Shown: in pieces, positions 32,925 through 46,030 of the stretch
Numbering within the stretch: position 1 is the first letter of the stretch
How the letters are laid out: every line of letters begins with the position of its first letter
Program-made: the position numbers and the translations under genes
Notes under the pieces: generated by a model
Databases searched by the model: none
What the model saw: the letters and a program-made list of their open reading frames with translations, nothing else
Told to the model about the DNA's origin: nothing
Origin: Clostridia bacterium
GTDB taxonomy: Bacteria > Bacillota > Limnochordia > DTU080 > RSA5
Reading direction: 5' to 3'
Length of the DNA: 64,000 nucleotides
Assembly: GCA_002919235.1 (NCBI GenBank)
Contig: PKEX01000006.1
Coordinates: forward strand, 17,485 to 81,484

Positions 32925-33902
32925 GTGAAACTTGCGCAAGAGCTTTTTTCATTGATTGGGGAAGCGCTGGTGGAAGTGGAAGCGGGCCTGCGAGCCGCGT
33001 TGGACGACGCGTCTCCCCACGCCCGTGAGGTGCTCATGCACCTGGCCGAAAGCGGGGGCAAGAGGGTCCGGCCCGTGCTCTCGCTGCTCTCCGCGGCCAG
33101 CCTGCGCGGCGAACCGGAGCCGGCGATCCCGGTGGCCGTCGCCGCCGAAATGATCCACATGGCCACTCTGGTGCACGACGACGTCATCGACCGGGCGGAG
33201 ACCCGCCGCGGCCGCAAGACCGTGAACCAGATCTGGGGCAACCACGTCAGCGTCCTCGCGGGCGATGCCCTTCTGGCCAAGGCCTTGATCATCCTGGTGG
33301 AGCGCACCTCCGGCGAGATCGTCCGGATCATGTCCGACATGATCTACCGGATGTGCGAGGGAGAGATCGCCCAGCACGCTTCGCAGCACGACATGTATCA
33401 AGAGGAACAGGAATACTTCGACCGGATTGAGAAAAAGACGGCGCTCTTCTTCGCCGCGTGCTGCAAGGCGGGCGCCCTGATGGGAGGGGCCAGCGCCGAG
33501 CAGGCGGAGGCGCTCTGGCGGTACGGGCGGCACCTGGGCATGGCGTTTCAGGTGGTCGACGATCTGCTGGACGTGAGCGCCGAGGCGCAGGTGGTCGGCA
33601 AGCCGGTGGGCAACGATTTGCGTTCCGGGATTCTCACCCTTCCCGTGCTGCACACGCTCCGGGCCGAAGGGTACCGGGGCGAGGCGGCGGCGCTCATCGG
33701 AAAAGGCGAGGCGATTACCGGGCCGGAGATCCAGCGGGTGCTGGAACTGGTACGCACCCGGGGGTCGGTGGAGTACGCCTTCGACGTAGCCAGGCGGTTC
33801 ACCGAACAGGCGAAGGAAGCCCTTTCGGATTTTGAGGGGAGCGGCGACGTCAAGGAGATGCTCCTCCAGATCGCGGACGGCGTTCTGAACCGCTCGTTCT
33901 GA
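32925..33902 (+). CDS. Trans-polyprenyl diphosphate synthase
   Basis: A 325-residue prenyl chain elongating enzyme with both aspartate-rich motifs (LVHDDVID, i.e. DDxxD-type, and VVDDLLD), GGKRVRP, and [12 protein letters not shown]. Chain length is not readable; the size fits medium/long-chain synthases that make quinone side chains (heptaprenyl or longer). No small partner subunit is seen. GTG 32925 overlaps no neighbour; it follows rex by 33 nt and precedes tatA. Confidence 0.9.
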   Translation: MKLAQELFSLIGEALVEVEAGLRAALDDASPHAREVLMHLAESGGKRVRPVLSLLSAASLRGEPEPAIPVAVAAEMIHMATLVHDDVIDRAETRRGRKTVNQIWGNHVSVLAGDALLAKALIILVERTSGEIVRIMSDMIYRMCEGEIAQHASQHDMYQEEQEYFDRIEKKTALFFAACCKAGALMGGASAEQAEALWRYGRHLGMAFQVVDDLLDVSAEAQVVGKPVGNDLRSGILTLPVLHTLRAEGYRGEAAALIGKGEAITGPEIQRVLELVRTRGSVEYAFDVARRFTEQAKEALSDFEGSGDVKEMLLQIADGVLNRSF

Positions 33903-33955
33903 CCGGCCGCCGGAGCGGGCCGCCGGTCGCGGGCGGGTTGAAAGGAGTAGAGCGC

Positions 33956-34174
33956 GTGTTTGGAAACATCGGCGCGGCCGAGCTCATCATCATCTTGGTG
34001 CTGGCCCTGATCATCTTCGGGCCGGGAAAGCTCCCGGAGGTGGGCAAAGCCATCGGCCGCAGCATCCGCGAGTTTAAGCGGGCCCAGAGCGGGCTCGAGG
34101 ACGATGAGAATGGAACGGGAGGCGCAAAAAGCCCCTCTGAGGACAAGTCCGGCGCCGGAAAATCCGGTGAGTGA
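33956..34174 (+). CDS. tatA: Twin-arginine translocase TatA
   Basis: A 72-residue pore-forming Tat subunit: short N-terminal membrane helix ([18 protein letters not shown]), the [10 protein letters not shown] hinge, an amphipathic helix ([11 protein letters not shown]) and a charged tail. GTG 33956 lies 8 nt after AAAGGAG and gives the standard N-terminus; an upstream frame to 33938 is unneeded. It is the single TatA beside two TatC genes. Confidence 0.95.
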   Translation: MFGNIGAAELIIILVLALIIFGPGKLPEVGKAIGRSIREFKRAQSGLEDDENGTGGAKSPSEDKSGAGKSGE

Positions 34175-34940
34175 ACCGGAGGCAGAGGCCGCCGGCGCCC
34201 TTGCCGGCCCGCTGGGCCAGCTGGTCGCGATGCTCGAGGAGGAGGGAGAAGCCCTCGTCGAGCACCTGGAGGAGCTCAGGATTCGGCTCTTGATCTTCGC
34301 CGGTGCGTTTCTCGCGGCGGCGTGGGTGGGCTGGCTCGCGGCGCCCCGGGTGTTGGCCGGGTTCCAGCAGGCCGTGGGACGGCTGATCTTCGTGGCACCG
34401 GCCGAAGCGTTCATGACGCGCCTTAGGATCGCCGGCGCGCTCGGCTTGCTGCTCTCGCTGCCGGTGGGGATCTATCAAGCGTGGCGCTTTGTGGCGCCCG
34501 CTCTTTTCCCTGAGGAAAAGCGCCTCGCGCGCCTTTTCGTGTGGGCGAGCAGCCTCCTCTTCGCAGGGGGGCTCGCCTTTGGGTACTGGGTCGTCTATCC
34601 CGTCTCTCTCTCCTTCTTCCTGCGCCTGGGTACTGAAGGCCTGCGGCCCGCCGTCGTCGTCAGTCAACACTTGTCGTTCTTTCTGGGCACCACGCTCTCG
34701 TTCGGGATCGCCTTCCAGCTCCCCGCGGCGCTGCTCCTTCTCGTCAGGGCAGGCGTCCTCACCGCAGAGCGGCTCAAAGAAGTGCGCCGGCCCGCGCTTT
34801 TCGCCTGCGTCGTCGCGGCGGCGGCGTTGACGCCGGCGGACGTGGTGTCGCTGGCGATGATGGCCGTCCCCCTGGTGTGCTTGTACGAAGCGGCGGTGTT
34901 CCTCGCGCCGCGCTTTGAGAGGGAGTCGAGTTCTGCGTGA
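34167..34940 (+). CDS. tatC: TatC, first of two tandem copies
   Basis: A roughly 257-residue protein with six membrane helices. It keeps the cytosolic HLEELRIRL segment (the core of TatC signal-peptide binding), the [13 protein letters not shown] loop and [13 protein letters not shown]. An acidic extension of about 30 residues precedes the first helix. GTG 34167 overlaps tatA by 8 nt but its SD is weak; ATG 34104 or ATG 34230 are alternatives. Confidence 0.85.
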   Translation: MSEPEAEAAGALAGPLGQLVAMLEEEGEALVEHLEELRIRLLIFAGAFLAAAWVGWLAAPRVLAGFQQAVGRLIFVAPAEAFMTRLRIAGALGLLLSLPVGIYQAWRFVAPALFPEEKRLARLFVWASSLLFAGGLAFGYWVVYPVSLSFFLRLGTEGLRPAVVVSQHLSFFLGTTLSFGIAFQLPAALLLLVRAGVLTAERLKEVRRPALFACVVAAAALTPADVVSLAMMAVPLVCLYEAAVFLAPRFERESSSA

Positions 34941-35680
34941 ATGCGCGCGTCAACCTGTGGGATCACCTGGAATTCGTCAGGATCCGGGTGCTGCGGGCGG
35001 TGGCAGCCTATGCGGGCGCGGCAGCGCTCGGTTTTGCCTTTGCTCCCCGTGTCACCCACCGGCTGATGGTGCCGGAAGCAGGGCTTTCAGGCCTGGTCTT
35101 TCTGAGCCCCACGGAAGCGCTGATCGCCCGGATCAAGCTGGCCTTGGCCCTCGGCCTCCTCATCGGCCTTCCGTTCATTTTGTACCAAGTCTGGGGGCTG
35201 TTTGTCCCGGTGATGGACAGAAGAGCGCGCCGGGTCACCCTCGCGCTGATCCCGCTGGTTTACGCCCTCTTTGTGGCCGGCGTCGCCTTCGCTCTCACGG
35301 CGGTGCTTCCCCTGGCCGTCCGCTTCTTGCTGGGCTTTGGCGGCGCCTACCTGGAACAGGAGATCTCCGTCGGCAACTACCTCTCGTTTGTCATCGCCTT
35401 CACGCTTCCGTTCGGGCTCCTCTTTGAGCTGCCGGTGCTGATCGTGGCGCTGGCGCGCCTTGGCATTCTCCGCCCCGAAGCGCTGGCGCGGCAGCGGAAG
35501 TACGCGCTCTTCGGGATCTTCGTCATTGCGGCCGTCCTCACCCCGCCGGATGTTGTCTCCCAGCTGATGCTGGCCGCACCGATGCTGGTCCTATACGAGG
35601 CCAGCATTCTCCTGGCCCGGCTGGCGGCGCCCAAGAGGGCTGCGCCCGGCGAGGGCGAAGACGGTGGGAGGGAGAGCTAG
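34937..35680 (+). CDS. tatC: TatC, second of two tandem copies
   Basis: A 247-residue six-helix TatC. The N-terminus is NLWDHLEFVRIRV, followed by FLSPTEALIARIKLAL, LPFGLLFELPVLI and VLTPPDVVSQLMLA. GTG 34937 overlaps the previous stop (GTGA), so translation is coupled. It is clearly homologous to, but divergent from, the first copy, so the two may form a heteromeric receptor or serve different substrates. Confidence 0.9.
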   Translation: MNARVNLWDHLEFVRIRVLRAVAAYAGAAALGFAFAPRVTHRLMVPEAGLSGLVFLSPTEALIARIKLALALGLLIGLPFILYQVWGLFVPVMDRRARRVTLALIPLVYALFVAGVAFALTAVLPLAVRFLLGFGGAYLEQEISVGNYLSFVIAFTLPFGLLFELPVLIVALARLGILRPEALARQRKYALFGIFVIAAVLTPPDVVSQLMLAAPMLVLYEASILLARLAAPKRAAPGEGEDGGRES

Positions 35681-35681
35681 C

Positions 35682-38771
<3,090 letters not shown>

Positions 38772-38868
38772 TCCGGAGGCCAGGGAGGCGCCGTCCCGGC
38801 CCTGCGATCGCGGCCCGCCTCTAGACACCAAAAAACTCAACGGCAACTAGGAGGAGCGTGCGAGCAAG

Positions 38869-39279
38869 GTGCAGGTGGAGCAGACGTTCATCATCATCAA
38901 GCCCGAGGCGGTGGCCCGGGGGCTGGTAGGGGAGATCCTCTCGCGGTTTGAGCGCAAAGGGCTCACGATCCGCCGGCTGGCAGTGCGGCAGATCGAGCCT
39001 GAGCTGGCTAAGGTGCACTACGGCCACCACGCCGACAAGCCGTTCTTCGGTGAATTGATCGAGGCCATCACCGCCGGGCCCGTGGTCATGGGCGTCCTGG
39101 AGGGACCGGGAGCCATCGCCCACGTCCGCAACCTCATCGGGGCGACCGATCCGCTCAAAGCGGCGCCGGGCACCATCCGGGGCGACTTCGCCCTGCAGAA
39201 CCCGTACAACATGGTGCACGCCTCGGACAGCCCGGAAACCGCCCGGGCGGAGATCGCCCGCTTCTTCGGCGACGAATAG
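38869..39279 (+). CDS. ndk: Nucleoside diphosphate kinase
   Basis: Transfers gamma-phosphate among NTPs through a phosphohistidine. The 136-residue protein has TFIIIKPEAVARG, the VHYGHHADKPFF block, GPVVMGVLEG, GATDPLKAAPGTIRGDF, and the active histidine in NMVHASDS. GTG 38869 is used, 12 nt after an AGGAGGAG; GTG 38875 is an alternative. About 100 nt with no visible feature separates it from hemL. Confidence 0.96.
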   Translation: MQVEQTFIIIKPEAVARGLVGEILSRFERKGLTIRRLAVRQIEPELAKVHYGHHADKPFFGELIEAITAGPVVMGVLEGPGAIAHVRNLIGATDPLKAAPGTIRGDFALQNPYNMVHASDSPETARAEIARFFGDE

Positions 39280-39323
39280 GGAAACCGGCGGCCCGTGCGC
39301 ACGGCGAGGCGGGATGCGGCGCC

Positions 39324-42131
39324 CTACGGCGCGCCGCGCCCGCCTCCTTCTTCGCCTCGCGGCAGCTTTTTTCGCGCCGCAAGGTACCGGCCGGCCTGCT
39401 GCGCGGTCTGGCCCGCCGACCGGCCCGACTCGTCCCGGCCCTCCCGGGCCTTTTCCCAGCCTTCCGCGTCCTGTGCCATCATGCGGCGCAGTGCCTGTTC
39501 GTCGGTGACGGCTCCGGCCGCTCCTAGGCGCCTCGGCCTCAGAGTGCCGAGCAATCCGGCGATCGCGGAGAGCGGTACGTAGCGCACGGCGATGTCGAGA
39601 AACGCCAGGATCAAGGCCGCGGCCAGGAGATAGGGGGCCAGGGGCACCGCCCGCACCGAAGGCGCCGGGTGGGTGAGGAGGGCGCGCAGGCCGGCGGGTC
39701 CGGGATCGCTGAGGACCGCCCCGCCTGTGGCTTCGGCGAGGCGGAGGAGAAGGCCTGAATCAGGTCTAAGCACTCGATACTCTTCGGGGTAGGGGGACGC
39801 CGCGCCCGTCCAGGCGGCCGAGGGCAGGTCCCCGCCGGCGCTGCGGATCGAGGCGAGGTACGGCCCGGGGCGGCCGGCGGGAAACTCCGCCTCGTACCGT
39901 CCGGGCGCGACTTGATCCAGGGCTAGGGTGAGGCGTTCTCCTCCCGGTGCGAGCACCTCCGCGGCCAGTTCGAGGAAGTTCTGAAAACCCCCTTCGAGAT
40001 CCAGCGCGTCCACCGTCAGAATGCCCCGGCCGCCTTCGATGGCGATCTGCGGAAGGAGGCCCGCCGGCGGATCGGAGCGCATCAGCCAGCGGACCAGCTG
40101 GCTCATGAGCGCGCCGTAGCCCTCCCAGTCCCGCCAGGCGCCGATCCACGGCTCGCCGGCGCTGGCGGTGAACGCCGCCGCTTTGCCCAGGCCCCGCCGC
40201 CACGTGGCCAGGATGGGGCTCTCGTCCGGCGCCTTGAGGTGCACGGCCGCCGCCGCCTTGGGCGAGGTGACCACGTACCCGCCCAGCGGCGGCACGGGCG
40301 TGCGGTCGTGCCAGAAGTCGGCCTGCTGATGCCACTGGGGGATGAACGGCTCGTCCACCCGCAGCGGCCGCGAAATCAGGGTAGCCTCGGTCACGAAAAT
40401 CTGCGGGATGGCCCGGATGTCCTCGGTAAAGTAGTACCTGCCGCCGCCCCAGCGAGCGATGTCGGCCAGGAGCTCCAGGTCCGCGTCGCGGCCGACGCCC
40501 ACCGCGGTGACGGTGACGCCGCTGTTTCGGAGCGCGAGGGTGAGCGCCTGGAAATCGGCGGGCGTCGAGCGGCCGTCGGACAGGACGATGAGGTGCTTGA
40601 GCGCGGCGTCTACCTGGACCAGGCTGCGGTGCGCGCTCTCGAGAGCCGGCCCCAGGTTGGTGCCGCCTTCCGCAGAGAGCGAGGCGACCGCGCTGGCGAT
40701 GGCGACGCGGTTTTGCACGGGCTGGACGGGCACCACCCAGAAGGGGTACGAGTCGAAGGCCAGCACTCCGATGAGGTCCCGCTCGTTCATGAGCTCCAGG
40801 ACGCTCAAAGCCGCCTCCTTGGCCAGATCCAGCTTGGAATAGGACCCTTGAGTCTCTGCCATGCTTCCCGAACGGTCAAGGGCCAGCACCAGCGCGAGCG
40901 ACGGCATGATCAGGCTTTGCGGGGCGTCCATGGACACCGGCAGGAGCGCTTCCAGCTCCGTGCGGGCGTATCCCCCCAGGCCAAAGCTGTTGGGCCCGCC
41001 GATGGCCAAGAGCCCGCCGCCCAAGTGTTCGACGAAATGGACCAGCGCCTCCCGGTGGGCCGGCGAGAGCTGAGACGCGGGGAGGTCGATGAGCACGACG
41101 GCGCGGTAGTTGGCCAGCATCGGCCCGGAAGGGAATGAACCGCCCCCCCTCACGTCGGCGGTGATTCCCCGGGCCTTCAGCAGCTCTCCGAACGCGCGGC
41201 CTGCGTCGGGGTCGCCGGAGACAACCAGCACCTGGGCCTCCGTCTCGACGCGGACCAGGGCGTAGCCCGAGTTGTTCTCACTGAAGCCGTCGTCCACGGC
41301 ATCGAGCCACAGTTCGTAGGCGACGGCCTCCCCGGCGGCCGCATCCTCCCGGAGCCCGTCGAAGGTCACCGCCGTGCGCCCGGGGGCGAGCTCTACGTCC
41401 CGCGCCGCGATGAGGCTGCCGTTCCGGTAGAGGCGCAGCGTCGCCCGGGTGGGAACCGTGCTGCGCACGACCGCCCTGGCGCTGTACGGCTCACCCGGGG
41501 CCACGGAGGCGGGGAGCGCCAGGTCTTCCACTTCCACCTCGGCGCCGTACTCCCGGGGCAGCGGAACCACGTCGATGGGAGTCCCGCGGGATGCGGCCAG
41601 CGCCGCCAGGGCTCCGGCGTTCCCGCGCGTCTCCACGCCGTCGGAGATCAGGAGGATCCGGGCGTTGGCCCCCGGCGCGGCGCGGCCGAGCGCCACTGTC
41701 AGGGCTGCGGCGATGTCGGTGGCGCCGGGATCCGCAGCGACGGCCCCGGGGACGCCGCCACCTCTCTCGATTTCACCCAGCGAGACGACGTCCCCGCCGA
41801 AGGCATACAGCATGATGCGGTCGTGCGGGCCGAGGAGCTCTGCCAGCGACCGGACGACGCCGAAGGCCCGCTCGCGCCCCTCCGGGAGGACGCTGGCGGA
41901 TGCGTCGACCAACACGTGAAGCTCGACGCCGGGACGGGGCGCCCACACGGTGGTTCCGGCCGCCGCCAGGATCAGGCAGAAGAGCGCAAGCGCCCGAAGC
42001 AGCGGCACCCACCGCTGCTGCCGGGCAATGCCGGGCAGCAGGACGTAGCGGCGCCACCGCCAGTACGCGTACGGAACCAGGACCAGCGCCAGGAGCCACC
42101 AGGGCGACTCCCAAGAGAGGCGCAGGTTCAT
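39324..42131 (-). CDS. Large membrane protein with two von Willebrand A domains
   Basis: A 935-residue envelope protein: two N-terminal membrane helices (about residues 15-30 and 45-63), a first VWA domain (HVLVDASASVLP, MIDAS-like), a Cys-free beta-rich region, a GATase-like part (YRAVVLIDLPASQL), a second VWA domain with a full MIDAS (LALDRSGSM), a further beta domain, a membrane helix (LAPYLLAAALILAFLDIAVRY) and a cytosolic tail of about 80 residues rich in Arg, Glu and Gly. ATG 42131 overlaps the stop of the gene before it (ATGA). It is last in the MoxR/DUF58 cluster. Confidence 0.8.
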   Translation of the reverse strand: MNLRLSWESPWWLLALVLVPYAYWRWRRYVLLPGIARQQRWVPLLRALALFCLILAAAGTTVWAPRPGVELHVLVDASASVLPEGRERAFGVVRSLAELLGPHDRIMLYAFGGDVVSLGEIERGGGVPGAVAADPGATDIAAALTVALGRAAPGANARILLISDGVETRGNAGALAALAASRGTPIDVVPLPREYGAEVEVEDLALPASVAPGEPYSARAVVRSTVPTRATLRLYRNGSLIAARDVELAPGRTAVTFDGLREDAAAGEAVAYELWLDAVDDGFSENNSGYALVRVETEAQVLVVSGDPDAGRAFGELLKARGITADVRGGGSFPSGPMLANYRAVVLIDLPASQLSPAHREALVHFVEHLGGGLLAIGGPNSFGLGGYARTELEALLPVSMDAPQSLIMPSLALVLALDRSGSMAETQGSYSKLDLAKEAALSVLELMNERDLIGVLAFDSYPFWVVPVQPVQNRVAIASAVASLSAEGGTNLGPALESAHRSLVQVDAALKHLIVLSDGRSTPADFQALTLALRNSGVTVTAVGVGRDADLELLADIARWGGGRYYFTEDIRAIPQIFVTEATLISRPLRVDEPFIPQWHQQADFWHDRTPVPPLGGYVVTSPKAAAAVHLKAPDESPILATWRRGLGKAAAFTASAGEPWIGAWRDWEGYGALMSQLVRWLMRSDPPAGLLPQIAIEGGRGILTVDALDLEGGFQNFLELAAEVLAPGGERLTLALDQVAPGRYEAEFPAGRPGPYLASIRSAGGDLPSAAWTGAASPYPEEYRVLRPDSGLLLRLAEATGGAVLSDPGPAGLRALLTHPAPSVRAVPLAPYLLAAALILAFLDIAVRYVPLSAIAGLLGTLRPRRLGAAGAVTDEQALRRMMAQDAEGWEKAREGRDESGRSAGQTAQQAGRYLAARKKLPRGEEGGGRGAP

Positions 42132-44125
42132 CGCCGGCAACCCCCCGGCCGCCCTCGCCGGAGGGCGGGGCGAGCGCTGGAAGCCAGAAGCCCGGGAGCG
42201 GGCGCCCTCGATCGCCCGCGGGCGGTGTAGAGCCGTTCCTCAAGGAGCAGGAGGCACGCGGCGGCCACGGCTGCCGCGCTCCAGGCGGCGGCGAGAGGCG
42301 CCCCGGGGGCGGAGGCCGCGTCGTCCCGGGACACCGCCGCCAGGTGGACCAGGCGGTCGACGGCCGGATCGAGGAGGTGGACGCCAGGAACGGTCGAGAG
42401 CTGGTCCCAGCGGCTGGCCAGGTCCGACTCGGTGCGGTCGAGAAGGCTCAAAGCGAACTGGCCCGTGCGGCTTCCCGCACGCCACGCGTAGACTCCGGGC
42501 GCAAGAAGAAGACGGTAAAGCCCGTCGCCCTCCGCTTGCCCCGGGGCCAGCTCCGCGTGCTCCTCCAGCGGCGTCGTCAGGTGGATGGTCTCGCCGGAGC
42601 GGAGCAGGGCCGCCACGGGTTCCGGCAGCTTCCCCAGGGGGCTCGGGGGCGGGACCAGCTCCTGGCCGCGGGGATTGGCCCATTCCAGGGCGTTTTGCAA
42701 AAAGACGGGGAACGCCACCCGGAAGGGGAAGTCGCTCTGCTCCAGCGGGATGCCCACCCGGACCACCCGGCGGGCGCCTTCGCCCGCGACGGTGATGAGC
42801 GGCCCCGCCGTGGAGTCGAGAAGGACCTGTTCACCGGGGGCGGCCGGCACCGGCGCGGCCGCCGCCAGGGAGACGCTCTCCCAGTCGACGAACCGGGAGA
42901 GGGGATGGCGCCGGTCCCACCAGGTCAGGGCGGGGTAAGGGGCGAGAGAGTCCCCTCCCGCGGCGAAGACGAGAGCCGCGCCGGCGAACCCGGCGGGCGG
43001 CTGTTCTCCGTAAAAGACCGCGAGGTCGTATTCGCCTTGGCGCTCCAGGGCGGCCCGGGGATCGAGCGCCCGCTCAATTTCGACCCCCCCTGCGGCGACC
43101 AGTCCCTCTCTCAGGAAGTGGTTGTCCTCCCCGATCCAGAGGACCCGCGCGGCCCCTTCCGCCGCGGCCGCCAGGTACGCCGTGTTGTCCAAGGCGAAGG
43201 CGTCGTCCGTGTCCAGCTCCGCGGCCAGGACCTCTCCCGGACGGAACGTGTGCTCGAAGACGTAGGTTCGCCTTCCCCTGGGTTCGAGGCGGATTGCGAA
43301 TGCGGCCGCGGGCTGCCCCGTGTCGTCCGCAGCGCCGGCGGGCCCGGTCGACGTCACCACGAGCTGTCCTTCGACGGGGGAGGTCCCAAAGTTTTCGACC
43401 TCCACCATGACCTGATGGTGGCCCGCTCCCCGGCCTGTGGCCCGCGCGGAAAACCGCGTGATGGCCGCGTTGTCCAGCGGAGACCCGACGGGAATCACCC
43501 ATGTCCCGGCGGCGGACCCCAGGGCCGGCCACAGTCCGCTCGGGACCGCGCCCCACCCCCCGTCGGTGACGAGGACGATCAGAAGAGGGCTTCCCGCCTG
43601 GACGGCGGCGGCCACCTCGCGGCTTACCGCATCCCAGTCGCTGCTTCCACCCGGCGGGGGAAGCCCGTACAGGGCCCGGAGAAACTGCTCTTTGGAAGGG
43701 CCGTCGTACCGGAGCAGGGTGCCCGTGGTGGACCACAGGATATAACGGGCGGCCTCCCCTTCCGAAAGAAACCGCTCCAGGGCGGCGACCGCTTCGCCGG
43801 CGCGCGTCTCCCCGCTGCCTGCCGCCATGCTCGCGGACGTGTCGACGATCACGCCCAGGTGAACCGCGGCGCCGTTCCGGTGGAATTGGGGACCCGCCAG
43901 CGCCGCGGCCAGCAGCTCGATGACCAGGAGCTGGACCAGGAGAATGAGGCTCTTGATGAGGCGGTGCCGCCGGTGGTCGGCCGCCATGGCCCGGGACGCC
44001 AGCTGCCACAGGAAAAGGCTGGACACTTCTCGCTCCCGGCGCCGCATGCGCAGCGTGTGCATGAGGACGACGGCGGCCCCCATGGCGAGCCCGGCGGCGA
44101 GCCATCCCCAACGACTGAACGTCAG
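42128..44125 (-). CDS. BatA-like membrane protein with VWA domain, likely CTG start
   Basis: A 665-residue protein whose first 60 residues fit the aerotolerance-regulator N-terminal domain: a hydrophobic helix, a basic stretch (HTLRMRRRERE) and a second helix (LILLVQLLVIELLAAALA). A VWA domain (VIVDTSASM) follows, then beta-rich and GATase-like parts and a final membrane helix near the C-terminus. The first ATG (44083) would cut off the first helix. A CTG at 44125 restores it, lies 8 nt after AGGGGGG and overlaps the DUF58 stop (CTGA). Confidence 0.75.
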   Translation of the reverse strand: MTFSRWGWLAAGLAMGAAVVLMHTLRMRRREREVSSLFLWQLASRAMAADHRRHRLIKSLILLVQLLVIELLAAALAGPQFHRNGAAVHLGVIVDTSASMAAGSGETRAGEAVAALERFLSEGEAARYILWSTTGTLLRYDGPSKEQFLRALYGLPPPGGSSDWDAVSREVAAAVQAGSPLLIVLVTDGGWGAVPSGLWPALGSAAGTWVIPVGSPLDNAAITRFSARATGRGAGHHQVMVEVENFGTSPVEGQLVVTSTGPAGAADDTGQPAAAFAIRLEPRGRRTYVFEHTFRPGEVLAAELDTDDAFALDNTAYLAAAAEGAARVLWIGEDNHFLREGLVAAGGVEIERALDPRAALERQGEYDLAVFYGEQPPAGFAGAALVFAAGGDSLAPYPALTWWDRRHPLSRFVDWESVSLAAAAPVPAAPGEQVLLDSTAGPLITVAGEGARRVVRVGIPLEQSDFPFRVAFPVFLQNALEWANPRGQELVPPPSPLGKLPEPVAALLRSGETIHLTTPLEEHAELAPGQAEGDGLYRLLLAPGVYAWRAGSRTGQFALSLLDRTESDLASRWDQLSTVPGVHLLDPAVDRLVHLAAVSRDDAASAPGAPLAAAWSAAAVAAACLLLLEERLYTARGRSRAPAPGLLASSARPALRRGRPGGCRR

Positions 44126-44997
44126 CGCAGGAGCCCCCCTTCACGAAACGCTTTGAGCAGCAGCGCGTCCAGCGGATAGGACGTGTCCAGCTGGTAGCAG
44201 GCGATGCCCAGTTTCGCGCAGCGCTCCCTCACCTGGAGCAGCCACCGTTGGGCCGTGTCGATGAAGGCACGGGCGGCCGCCTCGTCCAGCGTCACGGCGA
44301 GGCGGTCGCCGGTCTCTGCATCCACGAGTTCCAGCGCGCCGCGCGAGGACGGCGCCCAGTCTTCCGGCGCGAGCAGGTGGACGAGGACCGGAGTGGCCCG
44401 CAGGCGGCTGAGCGCGGCCAGGGCCTCCTCCCACGAGGGGTCCAGCAAGTCGCTGATGAGGACTGCGACGGCGTGGTGAACGTCCTTGGAGGAGAGCCCC
44501 CGGAGGGCCGGAGCCAGCGCCGTCCTGCCGCGCGCTTCCGTGCGGGCCAGCGTGTGGAAGAGCGGCAGCAGGCGGTGGCGTCCCCTCAGCCAGGGCGTCC
44601 GCCAGGAGAGGCGGGTGGAGAGCTCGGCTTGGCGCACGTGATCGCCGCGCCGCAGGGCGACGTAGCCCAGCGCGGCGGCCACCTGCCGGGCGTACTCCAC
44701 TTTCGGCGGATCGCCGACCCGCATGGAAGAGCTGTGGTCGATCAACAGGACCAGGCGGCGATTTCGCTCTTCGGTGAACACTTTGACGAAGAGCCGGTCG
44801 AGCCGGCTGTAAATGTTCCAGTCGATGTGACGGTAGTCGTCCCCCGGCTCGTACTCGCGGTAGTCGTGAAACTCGACGCTGCTCCCCGGAGCCTGGCTGC
44901 GGTTTTCGCCGGCGTGCGCCCCGGCGGTCTTCACGGGCGCATCGAGGCGGAGCCGGCTCAGGGCGCGGATGAGTTCGGGGGAGAGAAGGGGCGGCAT
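44122..44997 (-). CDS. DUF58 family protein
   Basis: A 291-residue cytosolic protein with the DUF58 core SVEFHDYREYEPGDDYRHIDW followed by a VWA-like fold (VLLIDHSSSM, a MIDAS-type motif, and VLISDLLDP). DUF58 proteins are encoded next to MoxR ATPases and VWA proteins throughout bacteria and are thought to be delivered or remodelled by the ATPase. ATG 44997 lies 2 nt after the MoxR stop, so the two are coupled. Confidence 0.88.
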   Translation of the reverse strand: MPPLLSPELIRALSRLRLDAPVKTAGAHAGENRSQAPGSSVEFHDYREYEPGDDYRHIDWNIYSRLDRLFVKVFTEERNRRLVLLIDHSSSMRVGDPPKVEYARQVAAALGYVALRRGDHVRQAELSTRLSWRTPWLRGRHRLLPLFHTLARTEARGRTALAPALRGLSSKDVHHAVAVLISDLLDPSWEEALAALSRLRATPVLVHLLAPEDWAPSSRGALELVDAETGDRLAVTLDEAAARAFIDTAQRWLLQVRERCAKLGIACYQLDTSYPLDALLLKAFREGGLLR

Positions 44998-44999
44998 CG

Positions 45000-45992
45000 C
45001 TACACCGCGACCTCTTTCCTGGCCTGGTCCACCAGGGAGGCGATGAGCCGGTCCGGCTCGACGCCGTCGGCTTCCGCCTCAAAGCTGAGGATCAGCCGGT
45101 GGCGAAGGGCCGGGGCCGCGACGCGCACCACGTCGTCCAGGGAGGCGTTGAAGCGCCCCTCCAGCAGCGCCCGGCCCTTCGCCGCGAGGACCAGCGCCTG
45201 GGCGCCCCTGGGACTTGCGCCGTAACGCACGTACCGCTTCACTTCTTCGGTGGCCCGGGGCGACGACGGGTGCGTCGCTTCCACCAGGTGGACGACGAAG
45301 TCCAGGACATGGCTGGCGATGGGCACCTGGCGGACGGCCCGCTGGAGCGCCAGCAGTTCGTCCCGCCGGAGTACCGGTGTGAGGACGGGATCGTACTCGC
45401 CGGTGGTCCTTTCGAGAATGGCCTTGAGCTCGTCTTTGGACGGCGGCTTCACCAGCAGCTTGAAGAAGAACCGGTCGATCTGCGCTTCGGGCAGGGGATA
45501 GGTGCCCTCCATCTCGATGGGGTTTTGCGTCGCCAGGACGAAGAAGGGCTGCTCCAGTGGATACGTCTTCCCGGCGGTGGTCACCGTCCCCTCTTGCATC
45601 GCCTCGAGCAGAGCCGACTGTGACTTGGGAGTCGCCCGGTTGATCTCATCGGCCAGGACGAGATGGGCAAAGATGGGCCCGGGCTGGAACGTGATGCGGC
45701 GCTCCCGGCCTTCGGCGTCGGTGAGCAGGACGTGGGTGCCGAGGATGTCGGCGGGCATCAGGTCCGGGGTGAATTGGATCCGGGTGAACTTGAGGTCGAG
45801 CCCTTGCCCGATCGCCCGCACTAGGCGGGTCTTCCCCAAGCCGGGCGCCCCTTCCAGCAGCACGTGCCCGCCGCAGAGGAGGGCGATCAGGGTCTCTTCG
45901 ATGAGCTGCGCCTGGCCTACGATCACCTTGCCCAGCTCCCGGCGGAGCCGGTCCAGCTTGCCCTGGGCCTCCACGAGCTGCGTTTCGTCCAT
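45000..45992 (-). CDS. MoxR family AAA+ ATPase
   Basis: A 330-residue AAA+ protein of the MoxR/RavA type: Walker A EGAPGLGKTR, Walker B LVLADEINRATPKSQSALL, sensor FVLATQNPIEMEGTYPLPEAQ, and a C-terminal lid. MoxR proteins act as chaperones for metal insertion or assembly of VWA-containing complexes. ATG 45992 has GGAAGGAGG 7 nt upstream. It sits in the middle of the VWA cluster. Confidence 0.95.
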   Translation of the reverse strand: MDETQLVEAQGKLDRLRRELGKVIVGQAQLIEETLIALLCGGHVLLEGAPGLGKTRLVRAIGQGLDLKFTRIQFTPDLMPADILGTHVLLTDAEGRERRITFQPGPIFAHLVLADEINRATPKSQSALLEAMQEGTVTTAGKTYPLEQPFFVLATQNPIEMEGTYPLPEAQIDRFFFKLLVKPPSKDELKAILERTTGEYDPVLTPVLRRDELLALQRAVRQVPIASHVLDFVVHLVEATHPSSPRATEEVKRYVRYGASPRGAQALVLAAKGRALLEGRFNASLDDVVRVAAPALRHRLILSFEAEADGVEPDRLIASLVDQARKEVAV

Positions 45993-46030
45993 TGCCCATC
46001 CTCCTTCCCGGAGCGCCGGCCGCCGGGCCG

